From Desulfocurvus sp. (lineage in GTDB: Bacteria > Desulfobacterota > Desulfovibrionia > Desulfovibrionales > Desulfovibrionaceae): a stretch of 33,555 nucleotides of DNA. Position numbers and translations under genes: made by a program. Position 1 is the first letter of the stretch; every line of letters starts with the position of its first letter. The notes under the pieces are model-generated. The model saw nothing but the letters and a program-made list of their open reading frames with translations. It made no database searches and was not told where the DNA came from. Below, piece after piece: positions 24,201 through 32,227 of this stretch. The stretch covers positions 51,008 to 84,562 of the forward strand of contig JAIMKR010000012.1 of the NCBI GenBank assembly GCA_020692325.1. The letters are read 5' to 3'.

Positions 24201-24729
24201 CGAAATGCTGGAGGAGGAGGTGCGGCGCGTGCGCGGCGGCCCGCTGAAGCAGGAGACCGATCCCGAGCTCTCCTTCGTGTTCGAGGCGCACCTGCCCTCG
24301 GATTACGTGCCCGATCCCAAGGAGCGCCTGCGTTACTACAAGGCGCTCTCCACCGCGCGCAGCCACGCCACGCTGGCCGATCTTGAGGCCGAATTGCGCG
24401 ATCGCTTCGGCCCCCTGCCGGATGCGGCCGCACAGTTCGTGGCCGTGCTGGAGGTCAAAATCGTGCTGGCGCAGTTGCAGGTGCTCAAGGCCGAGCTTTC
24501 ACCCGTCCGCGCCGTGCTCTCGTGGGGCGTGCAGACGAGCGCCGTCTCGCCGGAACGGCTGATCGCCTGGATGGCCGGAGGAGGGCGCAAGGCCAAGCTG
24601 CTGCCGCCATCGAAGCTGGAGCTGCGGTATCCCGCCGGGCTGGACGTGGCCGCTGGCTTGGAGTACCTGCGAAGCGAGTTGGAATCCCTGCTCGATGCCG
24701 GCGCCGACGCGCCGAACAAGGCCGGTTGA
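21241..24729 (+). CDS. mfd: Transcription-repair coupling factor
   Basis: Mfd pushes stalled RNA polymerase off damaged DNA and recruits UvrA. The 1,162 residues are the full family length. Visible parts are the N-terminal UvrB-homology region and the polymerase-interacting domain (LAPDDLLVHRDYGLSRFGGL ... YLPVDRMNLVQRYKG). Next come the SF2 translocase motifs, with Walker A GDVGFGKTEVA, DEEQRFGVKHKE, LTATPIPRTLQLSLSGIR and motif VI LRGRVGRSDRQAYAY. The C-terminal TRCF domain follows. GTG 21241 is preferred because GGAG sits eight bases upstream; TTG 21235 lies too close to it. It heads a co-directional run reaching glyS, and the next gene begins two bases after its stop. Confidence 0.98.
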   Translation: MQFPVEFAEFFKGRGSALRVFKGGPGVQALLAHSLRAAGQEVVLVAAGAREFRELGALLALFSGESDDPAIPSFERSVVALPQHLPKKPLAEDWGPRWAALHGLCFGRKPRIILLTVDNLLPRWPSVEVAEQSCLTLTRGETLSPELVLEQAVAWGYARRPVVTAAGEIAVRGDIVDIHAPGYELPLRLEFFGDTLDELRLFDPGTQRSRADLKEATILPVAPAVLSRSSMERALELWRSLRVRGEMAVGEERELDERLERSDAGVWPGLFYPDAVALDAYLPQDAVYVLASSQELRSRLEDQHAAWRSFLEREQAEDGWRWPLSSLCWPEERARKTWLGKRQVVFEDLLLGQEKSGVDLPEKAYRSFSDLFWRPDQARRPWSALTSALKEWSASGRQVALSFHTERSRHKFLSLAEQEGVGVSQSFQSIQSVGRGVCALLSPLKAGFEIESLGLSVLPEDILQPAQAPAARTDRKKAFEGLSRHDDLAPDDLLVHRDYGLSRFGGLHHLKIGDVANDYLLLFFDGDDKLYLPVDRMNLVQRYKGPEGVDPHLDKLGGGLWAKSTERARKAIEKIAQDLVSMYAFRRVAKGFSYGPPDEMYREFEATFGFEETPDQAKAIDDVFADMAGPEPMDRLVCGDVGFGKTEVALRAAFRAVAEGRQVVLLCPTTVLAEQHYQTFTRRMEGFPVRIGMLSRFVPAAHQKVVIKAAARGEIDILIGTHRLLSGDVELPNLGLLILDEEQRFGVKHKEKLKLLRKNIDVLTLTATPIPRTLQLSLSGIRGLSVIETPPEDRKPVETALVERDDTLLGNVLKRELERGGQVFWVYNRVQGLDQVAEYVKKLAPNARVGMAHGQMTERTLEDAMHAFWHKDLDVLVCTAIVESGLDFPNANTLIVDQAQLFGLGQLYQLRGRVGRSDRQAYAYFVVPSLERLPEISKRRLRIILELDYLGAGFQVAMEDLRLRGAGNILGEVQSGQIARVGLDLFLEMLEEEVRRVRGGPLKQETDPELSFVFEAHLPSDYVPDPKERLRYYKALSTARSHATLADLEAELRDRFGPLPDAAAQFVAVLEVKIVLAQLQVLKAELSPVRAVLSWGVQTSAVSPERLIAWMAGGGRKAKLLPPSKLELRYPAGLDVAAGLEYLRSELESLLDAGADAPNKAG

Positions 24730-24731
24730 CC

Positions 24732-25751
24732 ATGTCCGAACCCCGCCGAGTCCTCCTCGCCGCGCTGGCCGCGTTCGCGGTCGCGCTGGTCATTGCCGGC
24801 TGCAATCGCCGCGGCCAGGACGACGCCGGCGTGGTGGCCTGCGTGAACGGCCGGCCCATCACCCTGGACATGGTGGAGTTCCAGTACGATCTGGAGCACT
24901 CCGAGGCGCTGACCGGGCAGATGCCCTCGGTCTCCGCCTTGCGCGGGGCCTATGGCGAAATCCTGGGGCAGCTCATCGCCCAGGAGCTGGTGGCCCAGGA
25001 ACTGGCCAAGCGCGGGCAGGACGTGACTGACGAGGAGTTGAAGAACGCCGAGGCGCGCATCCGTGCGGACTATCCTGGCGACTCCTTTCAGAAAATGCTC
25101 TCCGACGAGTACATCGACCTGGACATGTGGCGGCGTCGCCTGCGTTGTTCCTGCGGGTTGGAGAAGTTCCAACGGCTTGTGCTGCGTCCGTCGATTCATC
25201 TGGACTATCGCGAGGTCGAGGCCTACTACCGGGCCCACCAGGACGCCTTCCGTCTGCCGGAGCGTGTGCGCCTGCTCGTGGTCATGGCCACGGACCGCGC
25301 CCTGACCGGAAGAGTGCTGGCCGCGCACGCCCGTACTCCAGACGCCGCCGCGCTCATGGCCGCGTATCCCGGCACGCAGGTGCGCGAGGTGACCCTTGCG
25401 CGCGATCTGCTCGTTCCCGCCTGGGCCGAGGCCCTGCACGACGCCGACGCCGCCTCCGACAAGGGCGTGATCGTGCCGAACCGGCTGGGATTCGAGGGGT
25501 TGTTGCTGCTGGAACGTCTGCCCGCGCGGGACTTGGGCATCGCCCAGGTCTATCCGCGCGTGGAGGCCGCGCTGGTGGACGAGCGTCTGCAGCAGGCCTT
25601 CGAGCTGTGGCTGGCCAAGGCCGTGGACGCCTCCGTGATTCGCGTGAGTTCGCGGATCTTGCACAAAAAAGTGGACGAGGACCTGCCGCCGGAACCGCAG
25701 GACAACGACACGGACAAGCCGGACGTTGCAAGCGGCAACGAGACGGGTTAG
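24732..25751 (+). CDS. PpiC/SurA-like lipoprotein with degenerate PPIase domain
   Basis: A 339-residue predicted lipoprotein. The hydrophobic leader ends at a lipobox VIAGC (lipidated Cys about residue 24). Residues about 30-170 match a SurA-type N-terminal chaperone region (VVACVNGRPITLDMVEFQYD, GQLIAQELVAQELAKRG). Residues about 175-290 occupy the place of the parvulin PPIase domain but lack the GGD(L/I)G motif seen in the next gene, so prolyl isomerase activity is doubtful. The tail is acidic. It likely acts as a periplasmic chaperone for outer membrane proteins. It starts two bases after mfd and precedes a second, apparently complete SurA-type gene. Confidence 0.85.
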   Translation: MSEPRRVLLAALAAFAVALVIAGCNRRGQDDAGVVACVNGRPITLDMVEFQYDLEHSEALTGQMPSVSALRGAYGEILGQLIAQELVAQELAKRGQDVTDEELKNAEARIRADYPGDSFQKMLSDEYIDLDMWRRRLRCSCGLEKFQRLVLRPSIHLDYREVEAYYRAHQDAFRLPERVRLLVVMATDRALTGRVLAAHARTPDAAALMAAYPGTQVREVTLARDLLVPAWAEALHDADAASDKGVIVPNRLGFEGLLLLERLPARDLGIAQVYPRVEAALVDERLQQAFELWLAKAVDASVIRVSSRILHKKVDEDLPPEPQDNDTDKPDVASGNETG

Positions 25752-25811
25752 GGTTCCCGCGGACCCGGGGCGGCGCAAGACCGCCCGAGAACAGCGAAAT
25801 TGAGGAGCATT

Positions 25812-26777
25812 ATGCGCGCATTCGGACACAACCGCGCCGGGCGCTTCGCCCTGGCCGTCTTTTTCGTCGCGGCGTTGCTTTCGAGCGCGCCGGCAATGGC
25901 CGAGGATTTCGTGCTTGATGGCATCGTCGCCCTGGTCAACGGCAAGGCCGTCACCAAATTCGAGCTCGACGAGCGCATGCTGCCCATCTACGAGAAAACG
26001 CGCGGACATGTGCTCTCCGCCGATGATGTCGCGCAGATTTCCCATATCCGCCGGCAACTCCTCGACCAGATGATTGACGACATCCTGATTCAGGAGGAGG
26101 CGGAGCGCTACAAGATCAAAGTCACCGACAACGAGGTGCAGGATCAAATCAAGAATTTCATGGCTCAGCGCAACCTCAGCGAGGATGAGCTCAATCGTCA
26201 GCTTTCGTTGCAGCGCATGAGCCGCAAGGACTTCGAGCGCAACATGCGCCGCGACATGACCAAGCACCAGATCATCGGCGGGCTGGTCTCCAGCAAGGTC
26301 GTCGTCACCGACTCCGAGGTGGAGGCCGAGTACAAGGCCCGCAAGTCCGAGTTCTCCAAGGACAGCATGGTGCAGCTCGCCATCCTCATGGTTCCCAGCG
26401 AGCAGGCCGCGCGAGACCTCAAAACCAAGATCGAGGCCGGCGCCATGACCTTCGCCGACGCCGCGAACAAGTTTTCGCAGGGGCCCGGAATCGGCCACGG
26501 CGGCGACATCGGCTTCATCGCTTGGAAGGACATGGCTCCGCAATGGAATCAGGCCTTGCAGGGCCTCAAACCCGGCCAGATCACCCAGCCGCTGCATGTG
26601 CAGGATTTCTACGGCCTGTTGCAGGTGGTGAGTCTGAAGCAGGGCGAGGATCTTCCCCTGGACGCGGTGCGCGATCAGATCTTCCAGTCGCTGCGCGACG
26701 CCAAGTTCGAAAAGGTGTTCATGGAATACATGCAGAAGCTTCGGGACAAGGCCGTCATCGAATACAAGAGTCTGTAG
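25812..26777 (+). CDS. SurA-like periplasmic peptidyl-prolyl isomerase
   Basis: A 321-residue secreted protein with a signal peptide (FALAVFFVAALLSSAPAMAE). It has a SurA N-terminal chaperone domain (DGIVALVNGKAVTKFELDER, LLDQMIDDILIQEEAERY) and one parvulin domain. The parvulin domain is intact, with AMTFADAANKFSQGP, GHGGDIGFIAW, ALQGLKPGQITQPLHVQDFYGLLQVV. E. coli SurA has two parvulin domains; this has one, as is common in Desulfovibrio-type bacteria. ATG 25812 follows TGAGGAG at 25801-25807. It should fold outer membrane proteins in the periplasm together with the lipoprotein encoded just upstream. Confidence 0.92.
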   Translation: MRAFGHNRAGRFALAVFFVAALLSSAPAMAEDFVLDGIVALVNGKAVTKFELDERMLPIYEKTRGHVLSADDVAQISHIRRQLLDQMIDDILIQEEAERYKIKVTDNEVQDQIKNFMAQRNLSEDELNRQLSLQRMSRKDFERNMRRDMTKHQIIGGLVSSKVVVTDSEVEAEYKARKSEFSKDSMVQLAILMVPSEQAARDLKTKIEAGAMTFADAANKFSQGPGIGHGGDIGFIAWKDMAPQWNQALQGLKPGQITQPLHVQDFYGLLQVVSLKQGEDLPLDAVRDQIFQSLRDAKFEKVFMEYMQKLRDKAVIEYKSL

Positions 26778-26798
26778 GTCCCTGTATCGGGGGCCGGC

Positions 26799-27959
26799 AT
26801 GGGGCGCATGATGAATCTGCTGGAACTGGGTGCATTGCTGAAGGATGAGCGCGAAAAGCGCGGACTTTCCCTGCGTGACGTCATGGAGGCCACGAAGATC
26901 AGCCGGCGCAATCTCACCGCCCTGGAGGGCGGAGAGGTGGAGCAGCTGCCGCATCCCGTGTATCTCAAGGGATACGTGCGCAATTACGCCAAGCTGGTGG
27001 GGCTTGAGGCAGAACCGCTGGTGGCCGTTGTCGAGGCGCAGATGGATGGCGGCGGCTATCTGCCGCAGGCCGCGTCCGCCTCGTCGTCGTCCGCCGCCGC
27101 TCCGGTCGTGGACATGGCGTCTTCAGCGGCCGCTCCCATCGACGATCCCGCATCCCCGGATTCCTCCGAACCCGCACTTCAGCCGGGCGCCGTGTCCGCT
27201 TCCGAGCCGCAGGAATTTTCCGAAGCGTCCGCCACCGGGACCGGGACCGATGCCCCGGAGCGGAGCGAGTCCTTCCGCGCGGCCTCGTCGGAATCCGCGC
27301 CTCTCGGCGTCGCCGGGGCGGCTGGACGACCTCGTTTGCTCGCGGTGAAAAACGCTCGCGCCTGGCCGTGGGTCGTGCTGCTCGTGATCGCGCTTTTGGC
27401 CGCCCTCGTGTATGTGCAGTATCGGCGCGTCAGCCACGAGATGGACGCCGCTCCCGCTAACTCCACCACGGCCGCGCCGACCAACGCCACGGCTGTTCCC
27501 GCCGCCGCGCCCGCCGTTCCGGCGGAGAGCGCCCCGACGCCGGCGGACAATGCCTCGGCGGCTTCGTCCAATGCGGCGGAGCCGGCCGGCCAGCCCAATA
27601 CGGCAGCCGCTCCCGCCGATCAGGGCGCCGCCCAGTCCGGCGCGCAGGTCGCCGGTTCGTCGTTCGATGGTTCGCGCAAGGCCGGGCCCGGTCAGGCCGA
27701 CCAGAACGCCACTCCGGGAAAGCAGCTGCTCGTCGTCACGGCTAAGCCGAACGAAGTTTGCTGGGTCTCGCTGAGCGAGGGGTCCCATCACAAGACCTTC
27801 ATCCTCAAGCACGGAGACAGCCGCCGGTTCGAATTCTCCAAGAAGGCCAAGCTGCGCTTGGGCAACGCCGGCGGCGTGACCGTCCAGCTCAATGGCGCGC
27901 CGTATCCCTTCGAGGGGCAGCGCGGGTCCACTGCCACTCTGGAGATCGGCGCGAAGTAG
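26799..27959 (+). CDS. RodZ-like helix-turn-helix membrane protein
   Basis: A 386-residue bitopic membrane protein. Residues about 5-80 form a RodZ-type HTH domain (LGALLKDEREKRGLSLRDVMEATKISRRNL ... PVYLKGYVRNYAKLVGL), which in RodZ binds the actin homologue MreB. A Ser/Ala/Pro-rich linker follows, then a single transmembrane helix (WPWVVLLVIALLAALVYVQY, about 188-207) and a second Ala/Pro-rich linker. The periplasmic C-terminal beta domain is of the DUF4115 type (LLVVTAKPNEVCWVSLSEG ... VTVQLNGAPYPF). A role in rod shape is expected from the family. ATGs at 26808 and 26811 are alternative starts. mreB is not in the window. Confidence 0.9.
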   Translation: MGRMMNLLELGALLKDEREKRGLSLRDVMEATKISRRNLTALEGGEVEQLPHPVYLKGYVRNYAKLVGLEAEPLVAVVEAQMDGGGYLPQAASASSSSAAAPVVDMASSAAAPIDDPASPDSSEPALQPGAVSASEPQEFSEASATGTGTDAPERSESFRAASSESAPLGVAGAAGRPRLLAVKNARAWPWVVLLVIALLAALVYVQYRRVSHEMDAAPANSTTAAPTNATAVPAAAPAVPAESAPTPADNASAASSNAAEPAGQPNTAAAPADQGAAQSGAQVAGSSFDGSRKAGPGQADQNATPGKQLLVVTAKPNEVCWVSLSEGSHHKTFILKHGDSRRFEFSKKAKLRLGNAGGVTVQLNGAPYPFEGQRGSTATLEIGAK

Positions 27960-27971
27960 CGCGGGGGGCGC

Positions 27972-28769
27972 ATGGAGTTCACCGAGAGGGCCCTTGTCCT
28001 TCGGGTGGGGCGGTTTCGGGAGAACGACGTCTGGGTCAAACTTTTTTGCGCGGGCCGTGGTCTGCTCACCGCCTTCGCCTTTGGCGGCTGCCGCAGCAGG
28101 CGGCGCTTCTGCGGTTGCCTCGATTCGCTGGTGCTGGCTGACTTCCGCGTCGAGGTGAGCCATCGCGGCGGGTACAACGTGCTTCAAGAGGGCGTTCTGC
28201 GCAACGCTTTCCCCGGCCTGCGCGGCGATACGCGCAGGCTTGGACAGGTGGCCAACTGCGTCAAGTTCGTGGAGGCGGTGCAGCTGGACGCCTCCGGAGC
28301 GCGGCCGGTGTTCGATCTGCTTTTGGAGACGCTCGCCACGCTCGAAGGCGGCGTGGTGGGCGCGGAGATGCTGCCGCTGCTGTTCAAGGCCAAGCTGACC
28401 TTCGAGCAGGGGCTGCGGCCGGATTTGTCCCTGTGTGTGCGCTGTGGCAGGCCCATCGCCGGGCATGACCGCGCGGATCACGGCTTCGAATCCGGGGGGA
28501 ACTCCGACGCGGCGGACGACTCGCCCCGGCTGGCCTTCTCGGTGGAGCGCGGCGGACTGGTGTGCGACGCCTGCGGCGATCCCGCCGCCGAGCCGCTGTG
28601 CGCGGGAACGGCGCGCGCGCTGGAGTGGATCGGCCAAAGCCGTCCGGCCGACTGGCCCCGGCTGCGCCTGGAGCCGTTCATGCGCCGGGAGCTGGGGCGC
28701 GTGGTGGACCGCTTCGTGGCGTGGCACCTGGGGCTGCGCTGGGAAAATGGAACGTATCGAAAAATCTAG
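27972..28769 (+). CDS. recO: DNA repair protein RecO
   Basis: RecO, with RecR and RecF, helps RecA displace SSB on gapped DNA. The 265-residue protein has the N-terminal OB-fold start (FTERALVLRVGRFRENDVWVKLFC, AFAFGGCRSRRRF), the helical middle (FDLLLETLATLEGG) and a zinc-binding pair (CVRC ... CDAC) with an enlarged loop between them. The GGGGGG run just before the ATG can serve as a ribosome-binding site. It lies 12 bases after the rodZ-like gene and 15 bases before glyQ, consistent with one transcript. Confidence 0.94.
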   Translation: MEFTERALVLRVGRFRENDVWVKLFCAGRGLLTAFAFGGCRSRRRFCGCLDSLVLADFRVEVSHRGGYNVLQEGVLRNAFPGLRGDTRRLGQVANCVKFVEAVQLDASGARPVFDLLLETLATLEGGVVGAEMLPLLFKAKLTFEQGLRPDLSLCVRCGRPIAGHDRADHGFESGGNSDAADDSPRLAFSVERGGLVCDACGDPAAEPLCAGTARALEWIGQSRPADWPRLRLEPFMRRELGRVVDRFVAWHLGLRWENGTYRKI

Positions 28770-28784
28770 GTTCGCGGAGAATAC

Positions 28785-29654
28785 ATGAACTTCCAAGACG
28801 TGATTCAAAACCTCCAGCGCTACTGGACCGCCCAGGGCTGTCTGCTGGCGCAGCCCATGGACATCGAGTGCGGCGCGGGCACCTTCAATCCGTCCACCTT
28901 CTTCCGGGTCATCGGGCCGGAACCCTGGCGCGTGTGCTACGTCGAACCCTCGCGCCGGCCCACCGACGGACGCTACGGCGAGAATCCCAACCGCCTGCAG
29001 CACTATTTCCAGTTCCAGGTCATTTTGAAACCCAGCCCGGACAACGTGCAGGACCTCTATCTGGACAGCCTGCGCGCGCTGGGCATCGACCCCGCCGACC
29101 ACGACATCCGCTTCGTGGAGGACGACTGGGAGTCGCCCACGCTGGGTGCCTGGGGCCTCGGTTGGGAGGTCTGGCTCAACGGCATGGAGGTGACGCAGTT
29201 CACCTATTTCCAGCAGGTGGGCGGCATCGACCTGTTTCCCACCAGCGTGGAGATCACCTACGGGCTGGAGCGCATCTCCATGTATCTGCAGGAGAAGGAA
29301 AGCGTCTACGACCTCAAGTGGAACGACAAGATCACCTACGGCGACGTGTACCACCAGAACGAGGTCGAGCAGTCCACCTATAACTTCGAGCTTTCCGACG
29401 CCGGGATGCTGCTTGGCATGTTCAACAAGTTCGAGGCCGAGTGCAAGCGCCTGTGCGAGGCCGAGCTGCCGTGCCCGGCTTACGATTACTGCCTGAAGTG
29501 CTCGCACACGTTCAATCTGCTCGATGCGCGCGGGGCCATATCCATCACCGAGCGCACCGCCTACATCGGTCGGGTGCGCGCCCTGGCCTCGGCCGTCGCC
29601 GCCCTGTACGCCGCCCAACGCGAGCGGATGGGCTACCCCATGCTGAACCGCTAA
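28785..29654 (+). CDS. glyQ: Glycyl-tRNA synthetase alpha subunit
   Basis: The 289-residue catalytic subunit of the bacterial alpha2-beta2 GlyRS charges tRNA-Gly with glycine. It is highly typical of the family: [77 protein letters not shown] and the C-terminal [18 protein letters not shown]. glyS follows after 18 bases. No glycine riboswitch or other leader element lies before it; the gap to recO is 15 bases, so it depends on upstream transcription. Confidence 0.99.
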   Translation: MNFQDVIQNLQRYWTAQGCLLAQPMDIECGAGTFNPSTFFRVIGPEPWRVCYVEPSRRPTDGRYGENPNRLQHYFQFQVILKPSPDNVQDLYLDSLRALGIDPADHDIRFVEDDWESPTLGAWGLGWEVWLNGMEVTQFTYFQQVGGIDLFPTSVEITYGLERISMYLQEKESVYDLKWNDKITYGDVYHQNEVEQSTYNFELSDAGMLLGMFNKFEAECKRLCEAELPCPAYDYCLKCSHTFNLLDARGAISITERTAYIGRVRALASAVAALYAAQRERMGYPMLNR

Positions 29655-29672
29655 ACGAGTCGAGAACGATAT

Positions 29673-31757
29673 ATGTCCGAATTCATTCTGGAGATTGGCA
29701 CCGAGGAAATGCCCGCGCGCTTCGTGCCCGGGCTGGGCGCGGAGTTGCAGGCCCTGTTCGCGCGCCTGCTCGACGAGGCGCGCATCGACCACGCCGGGGT
29801 GCGGGCCTTCGCCACGCCTCGCCGACTGGTGGCCCACGTGGCCGGCCTTGCGCCGTCGCAGCGCCTGGAGGAGGAGATCGTCTCCGGTCCGCCGGTCCGC
29901 ATCGCCTACACCGACGGCAAATTGTCCAAGGCCGGGCTGGGCTTCGCCAAGACCCAGGGCGTGGACGAGGCCGACCTCTTCGTGCGGGAGACGCCCAAGG
30001 GCGAGTATCTGGCCGCGCGCAAGAAGGTCGGCGGTGGCAAAACCCTCGATATCCTGCCCGGCATCTGCCTTACCGCCCTCAAAGCGCTGTCCTTCCCCAA
30101 GCGCATGAAGTGGGGCAGCCTGGACTTCTTGTTTGGCCGGCCGTTGCGCTGGGTGCTGGCCCTGCTTGATGCCGAAGTTGTGCCCATCGCGGTCGCCGGA
30201 CTCGAATCCGGCCGCGTGACGCATGGCCACCGCGTGCTCGGCCCCGGTCCCTGGACCGTGGAGACCGCCGGCGACTATTTCGACGTCATCCGCGACAAGG
30301 CCAAGATCGTGCTCGACGCCCGCGAGCGCCTGGAGATGGTGCGCGCCGAGGGCGACCGGCTCGCCGCCGGCATCGGCGGCACGGTGGTCTGGAATGACGG
30401 CCTGCTGCTTGAGGTGGCCAACCTCGTGGAGTACCCGCGCCCCATCCTTGGCGAGTTCGCGCGTCTGTATCTGGATCTGCCCGCGCAGGTGTTGCTCACA
30501 AGCATGCAGCACCACCAGAAGAGCTTCGGCGTGAAGGGCGCGGATGGCAACCTGCTGCCGTACTTCCTCACCACGCTGAACCTGGAGCCCACGGACATGG
30601 CCGTGGTCAAAAAAGGTTGGGAGCGCGTGCTCAAGGCGCGCCTTGAGGACGCCCGGTTCTTTTGGAAGGCCGACCTCAAAACCCCTCTGGATATCTGGCT
30701 GGACAAGTTGGACCACGTGGTCTTCCTCGGCCCGCTGGGCACCATGGGCGACAAGTCGCGCCGGCTGGAGAAGCTTTGCGCCAAGCTGGCCGACGCCCTC
30801 GGCCTGTCCGTGGCCGATCTGGCCCGGGCCGGACGCGTGGCCAAGGCCGACCTCATGAGCGAGATGGTTTACGAGTTCGACAGCCTGCAAGGCGTTATGG
30901 GCGGCATTTACGCCCGCAAGAAGGGCGAGAGCGAGCTGGTGGCTCAGGGCGTGGCCGAACAGTATCTGCCCGCCGGGCCGGATTCGCCCGTGCCGGCCAC
31001 GCTGGCCGGAGCCGTCGTCTCCATCGCCGACAAGGCCGACACGCTGGCTGGCTGCTTCGGCCTGGGGAACATCCCCACCGGCGCTGCCGATCCCTTCGCG
31101 CTGCGGCGCGCGGCGCTGGGCATCAGCCGCATCGTCATGGAGCACGGGCTCAGTCTGCGGCTCGATGAGGTGCTCGCCTGGGCGCAGGAGGGCTATTCGG
31201 ACGTGAAGTGGAAGATTCAGCCAGCCGAGGCGCTGCCAAAGCTGCTGGACTTCTTCGGTCAGCGCCTGCGCGCGCTCTTCGCCAGCGGCGAAGCGGACAG
31301 CCGTGTGGCCGACGCGGCCATTGGCGCGGGCTTCAACGACATCAAGACGCTCAAGGCGCGTTTCAACGCGCTGACCGCCTTCAGCCGTCAGCCGGATTTC
31401 GAGCAGGCGGTGCTGACCTTCAAGCGCGCGGACAACATCATCCGCAAGCAGGGAGGCGAGGCGGGCGTCGCACTCTCCACGACCGTGGACGAGGCCAAGC
31501 TCGAGGCCCCGGAGGAGCGCGAGTTGTTCCGCATTCTCGGCGAGACCGAGCCGCGCTTCAACGAGCTGTGGGACGCCGGCGACTTCGCGGGCATTCTGGG
31601 CCAGCTGGGCGAGATTCGCCCGGCGCTGGACGCCTTCTTCGATAAGGTCATGGTCATGGCCGACGACATGGCCGTGCGGCAGAATCGTCTGAACATGCTC
31701 TTTGGCCTCGTCTCGCGTATGCGGACTGTGGCCGAGTTCGGTGCGTTGCAGGTGTAG
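29673..31757 (+). CDS. glyS: Glycyl-tRNA synthetase beta subunit
   Basis: The 694-residue tRNA-binding subunit of alpha2-beta2 GlyRS. The N-terminus LEIGTEEMPARFVPGL, the middle VTHGHRVLGPGPW and LLTSMQHHQKSFGVK, the HD-type region (GDKSRRLEKLCAKLADALG ... KADLMSEMVYEFDSLQGVMGG) and the DALR-type anticodon-binding C-terminus are all present. Full family length. The start has a weak purine-rich site (GAGAAC). It ends the long co-directional run that begins with mfd; 94 bases separate it from rpsT. Confidence 0.98.
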   Translation: MSEFILEIGTEEMPARFVPGLGAELQALFARLLDEARIDHAGVRAFATPRRLVAHVAGLAPSQRLEEEIVSGPPVRIAYTDGKLSKAGLGFAKTQGVDEADLFVRETPKGEYLAARKKVGGGKTLDILPGICLTALKALSFPKRMKWGSLDFLFGRPLRWVLALLDAEVVPIAVAGLESGRVTHGHRVLGPGPWTVETAGDYFDVIRDKAKIVLDARERLEMVRAEGDRLAAGIGGTVVWNDGLLLEVANLVEYPRPILGEFARLYLDLPAQVLLTSMQHHQKSFGVKGADGNLLPYFLTTLNLEPTDMAVVKKGWERVLKARLEDARFFWKADLKTPLDIWLDKLDHVVFLGPLGTMGDKSRRLEKLCAKLADALGLSVADLARAGRVAKADLMSEMVYEFDSLQGVMGGIYARKKGESELVAQGVAEQYLPAGPDSPVPATLAGAVVSIADKADTLAGCFGLGNIPTGAADPFALRRAALGISRIVMEHGLSLRLDEVLAWAQEGYSDVKWKIQPAEALPKLLDFFGQRLRALFASGEADSRVADAAIGAGFNDIKTLKARFNALTAFSRQPDFEQAVLTFKRADNIIRKQGGEAGVALSTTVDEAKLEAPEERELFRILGETEPRFNELWDAGDFAGILGQLGEIRPALDAFFDKVMVMADDMAVRQNRLNMLFGLVSRMRTVAEFGALQV

Positions 31758-31764
31758 AAACGGC

Positions 31765-31819
31765 TTGACAGACCTATTGGTTTGTGATTAAGCAACCCAT
31801 CTCGACCAGCAGTCGAGAT
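31765..31819 (+). promoter_or_regulatory. rpsT leader: -35 box and perfect hairpin
   Basis: A perfect TTGACA at 31765-31770 lies just after glyS; no good -10 is seen at the expected distance. Downstream, ATCTCGAC (31799-31806) and GTCGAGAT (31812-31819) pair perfectly around CAGCA. No U-run follows, so it is not a normal terminator. It precedes the AGGAG of rpsT by about 18 bases, a suitable place for an autoregulatory S20-binding structure, which is inference. Confidence 0.5.
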
Positions 31820-31851
31820 AGAACACAATAAAGAATCAGGAGAAAGAAGCC

Positions 31852-32118
31852 TTGGCCAATCATACTTCCGCCTTGAAGAGATACCGTCAGAGCCTGAAGC
31901 GCCAGGCCCGTAACAAGGCCGTCAAGACCCGCATCAAGAACGCGGTCAAAGCCGTGCGTCAGGCCCTGGCCGAGAAGAGCGCGGAGAAGGCCACCGCGGC
32001 CCTCACCGCCGCCAGCTCCGTGCTGGACAAGGCCGCCTCCAAGAAGGTCATCCACTGGAAGAAGGCCGGCCGCTGCATCTCCCGTCTGCAGGGTGCCGTC
32101 AACAAGCTGTCCGCCTAG
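31852..32118 (+). CDS. rpsT: 30S ribosomal protein S20 (UUG start)
   Basis: The 88-residue basic protein is plainly S20 ([51 protein letters not shown]), a primary 16S rRNA binder of the 30S subunit. The initiation codon is TTG at 31852; no ATG or GTG fits the conserved N-terminus, and AGGAG lies nine bases upstream. E. coli rpsT also starts with UUG, where it is part of S20 autoregulation. A perfect hairpin lies in the leader and a strong terminator follows the gene. Confidence 0.97.
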   Translation: MANHTSALKRYRQSLKRQARNKAVKTRIKNAVKAVRQALAEKSAEKATAALTAASSVLDKAASKKVIHWKKAGRCISRLQGAVNKLSA

Positions 32119-32150
32119 GGCCGCTTTCCTTCTCCGTCTTATAGAGACGA

Positions 32151-32186
32151 CAAAGCCCGCTGCGATTTTTCGCGGCGGGCTTTTTG
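32151..32186 (+). terminator. Terminator after rpsT
   Basis: AAAGCCCGCTGCGA pairs with TCGCGGCGGGCTTT around a T-rich loop and runs into TTTTT, 33 bases past the rpsT stop. Its A-rich left flank may let it also stop the convergent minus-strand gene. Confidence 0.93.
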
Positions 32187-32227
32187 CGTTGGGGCGGGGA
32201 GAACGGTCCTCGCCTTTACCATCCGCT

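Noticed and set aside
21130-24366. Minus-strand frame of about 1,080 codons opposite mfd
   Set aside because: It is a shadow of mfd codon bias. It runs through the cheW terminator at one end and has no ribosome-binding site or recognisable motif.
28770-28784. Glycine riboswitch or T-box before glyQ
   Set aside because: Only 15 bases separate recO and glyQ; there is no room for a leader.
27123-31145. An uninterrupted minus-strand reading frame of about 1,340 codons opposite the rodZ-like gene, recO, glyQ and glyS
   Set aside because: The plus strand carries well-recognised proteins with conserved motifs throughout. The long minus frame is an effect of high GC with few stop codons, and its translation is low-complexity with no family features.
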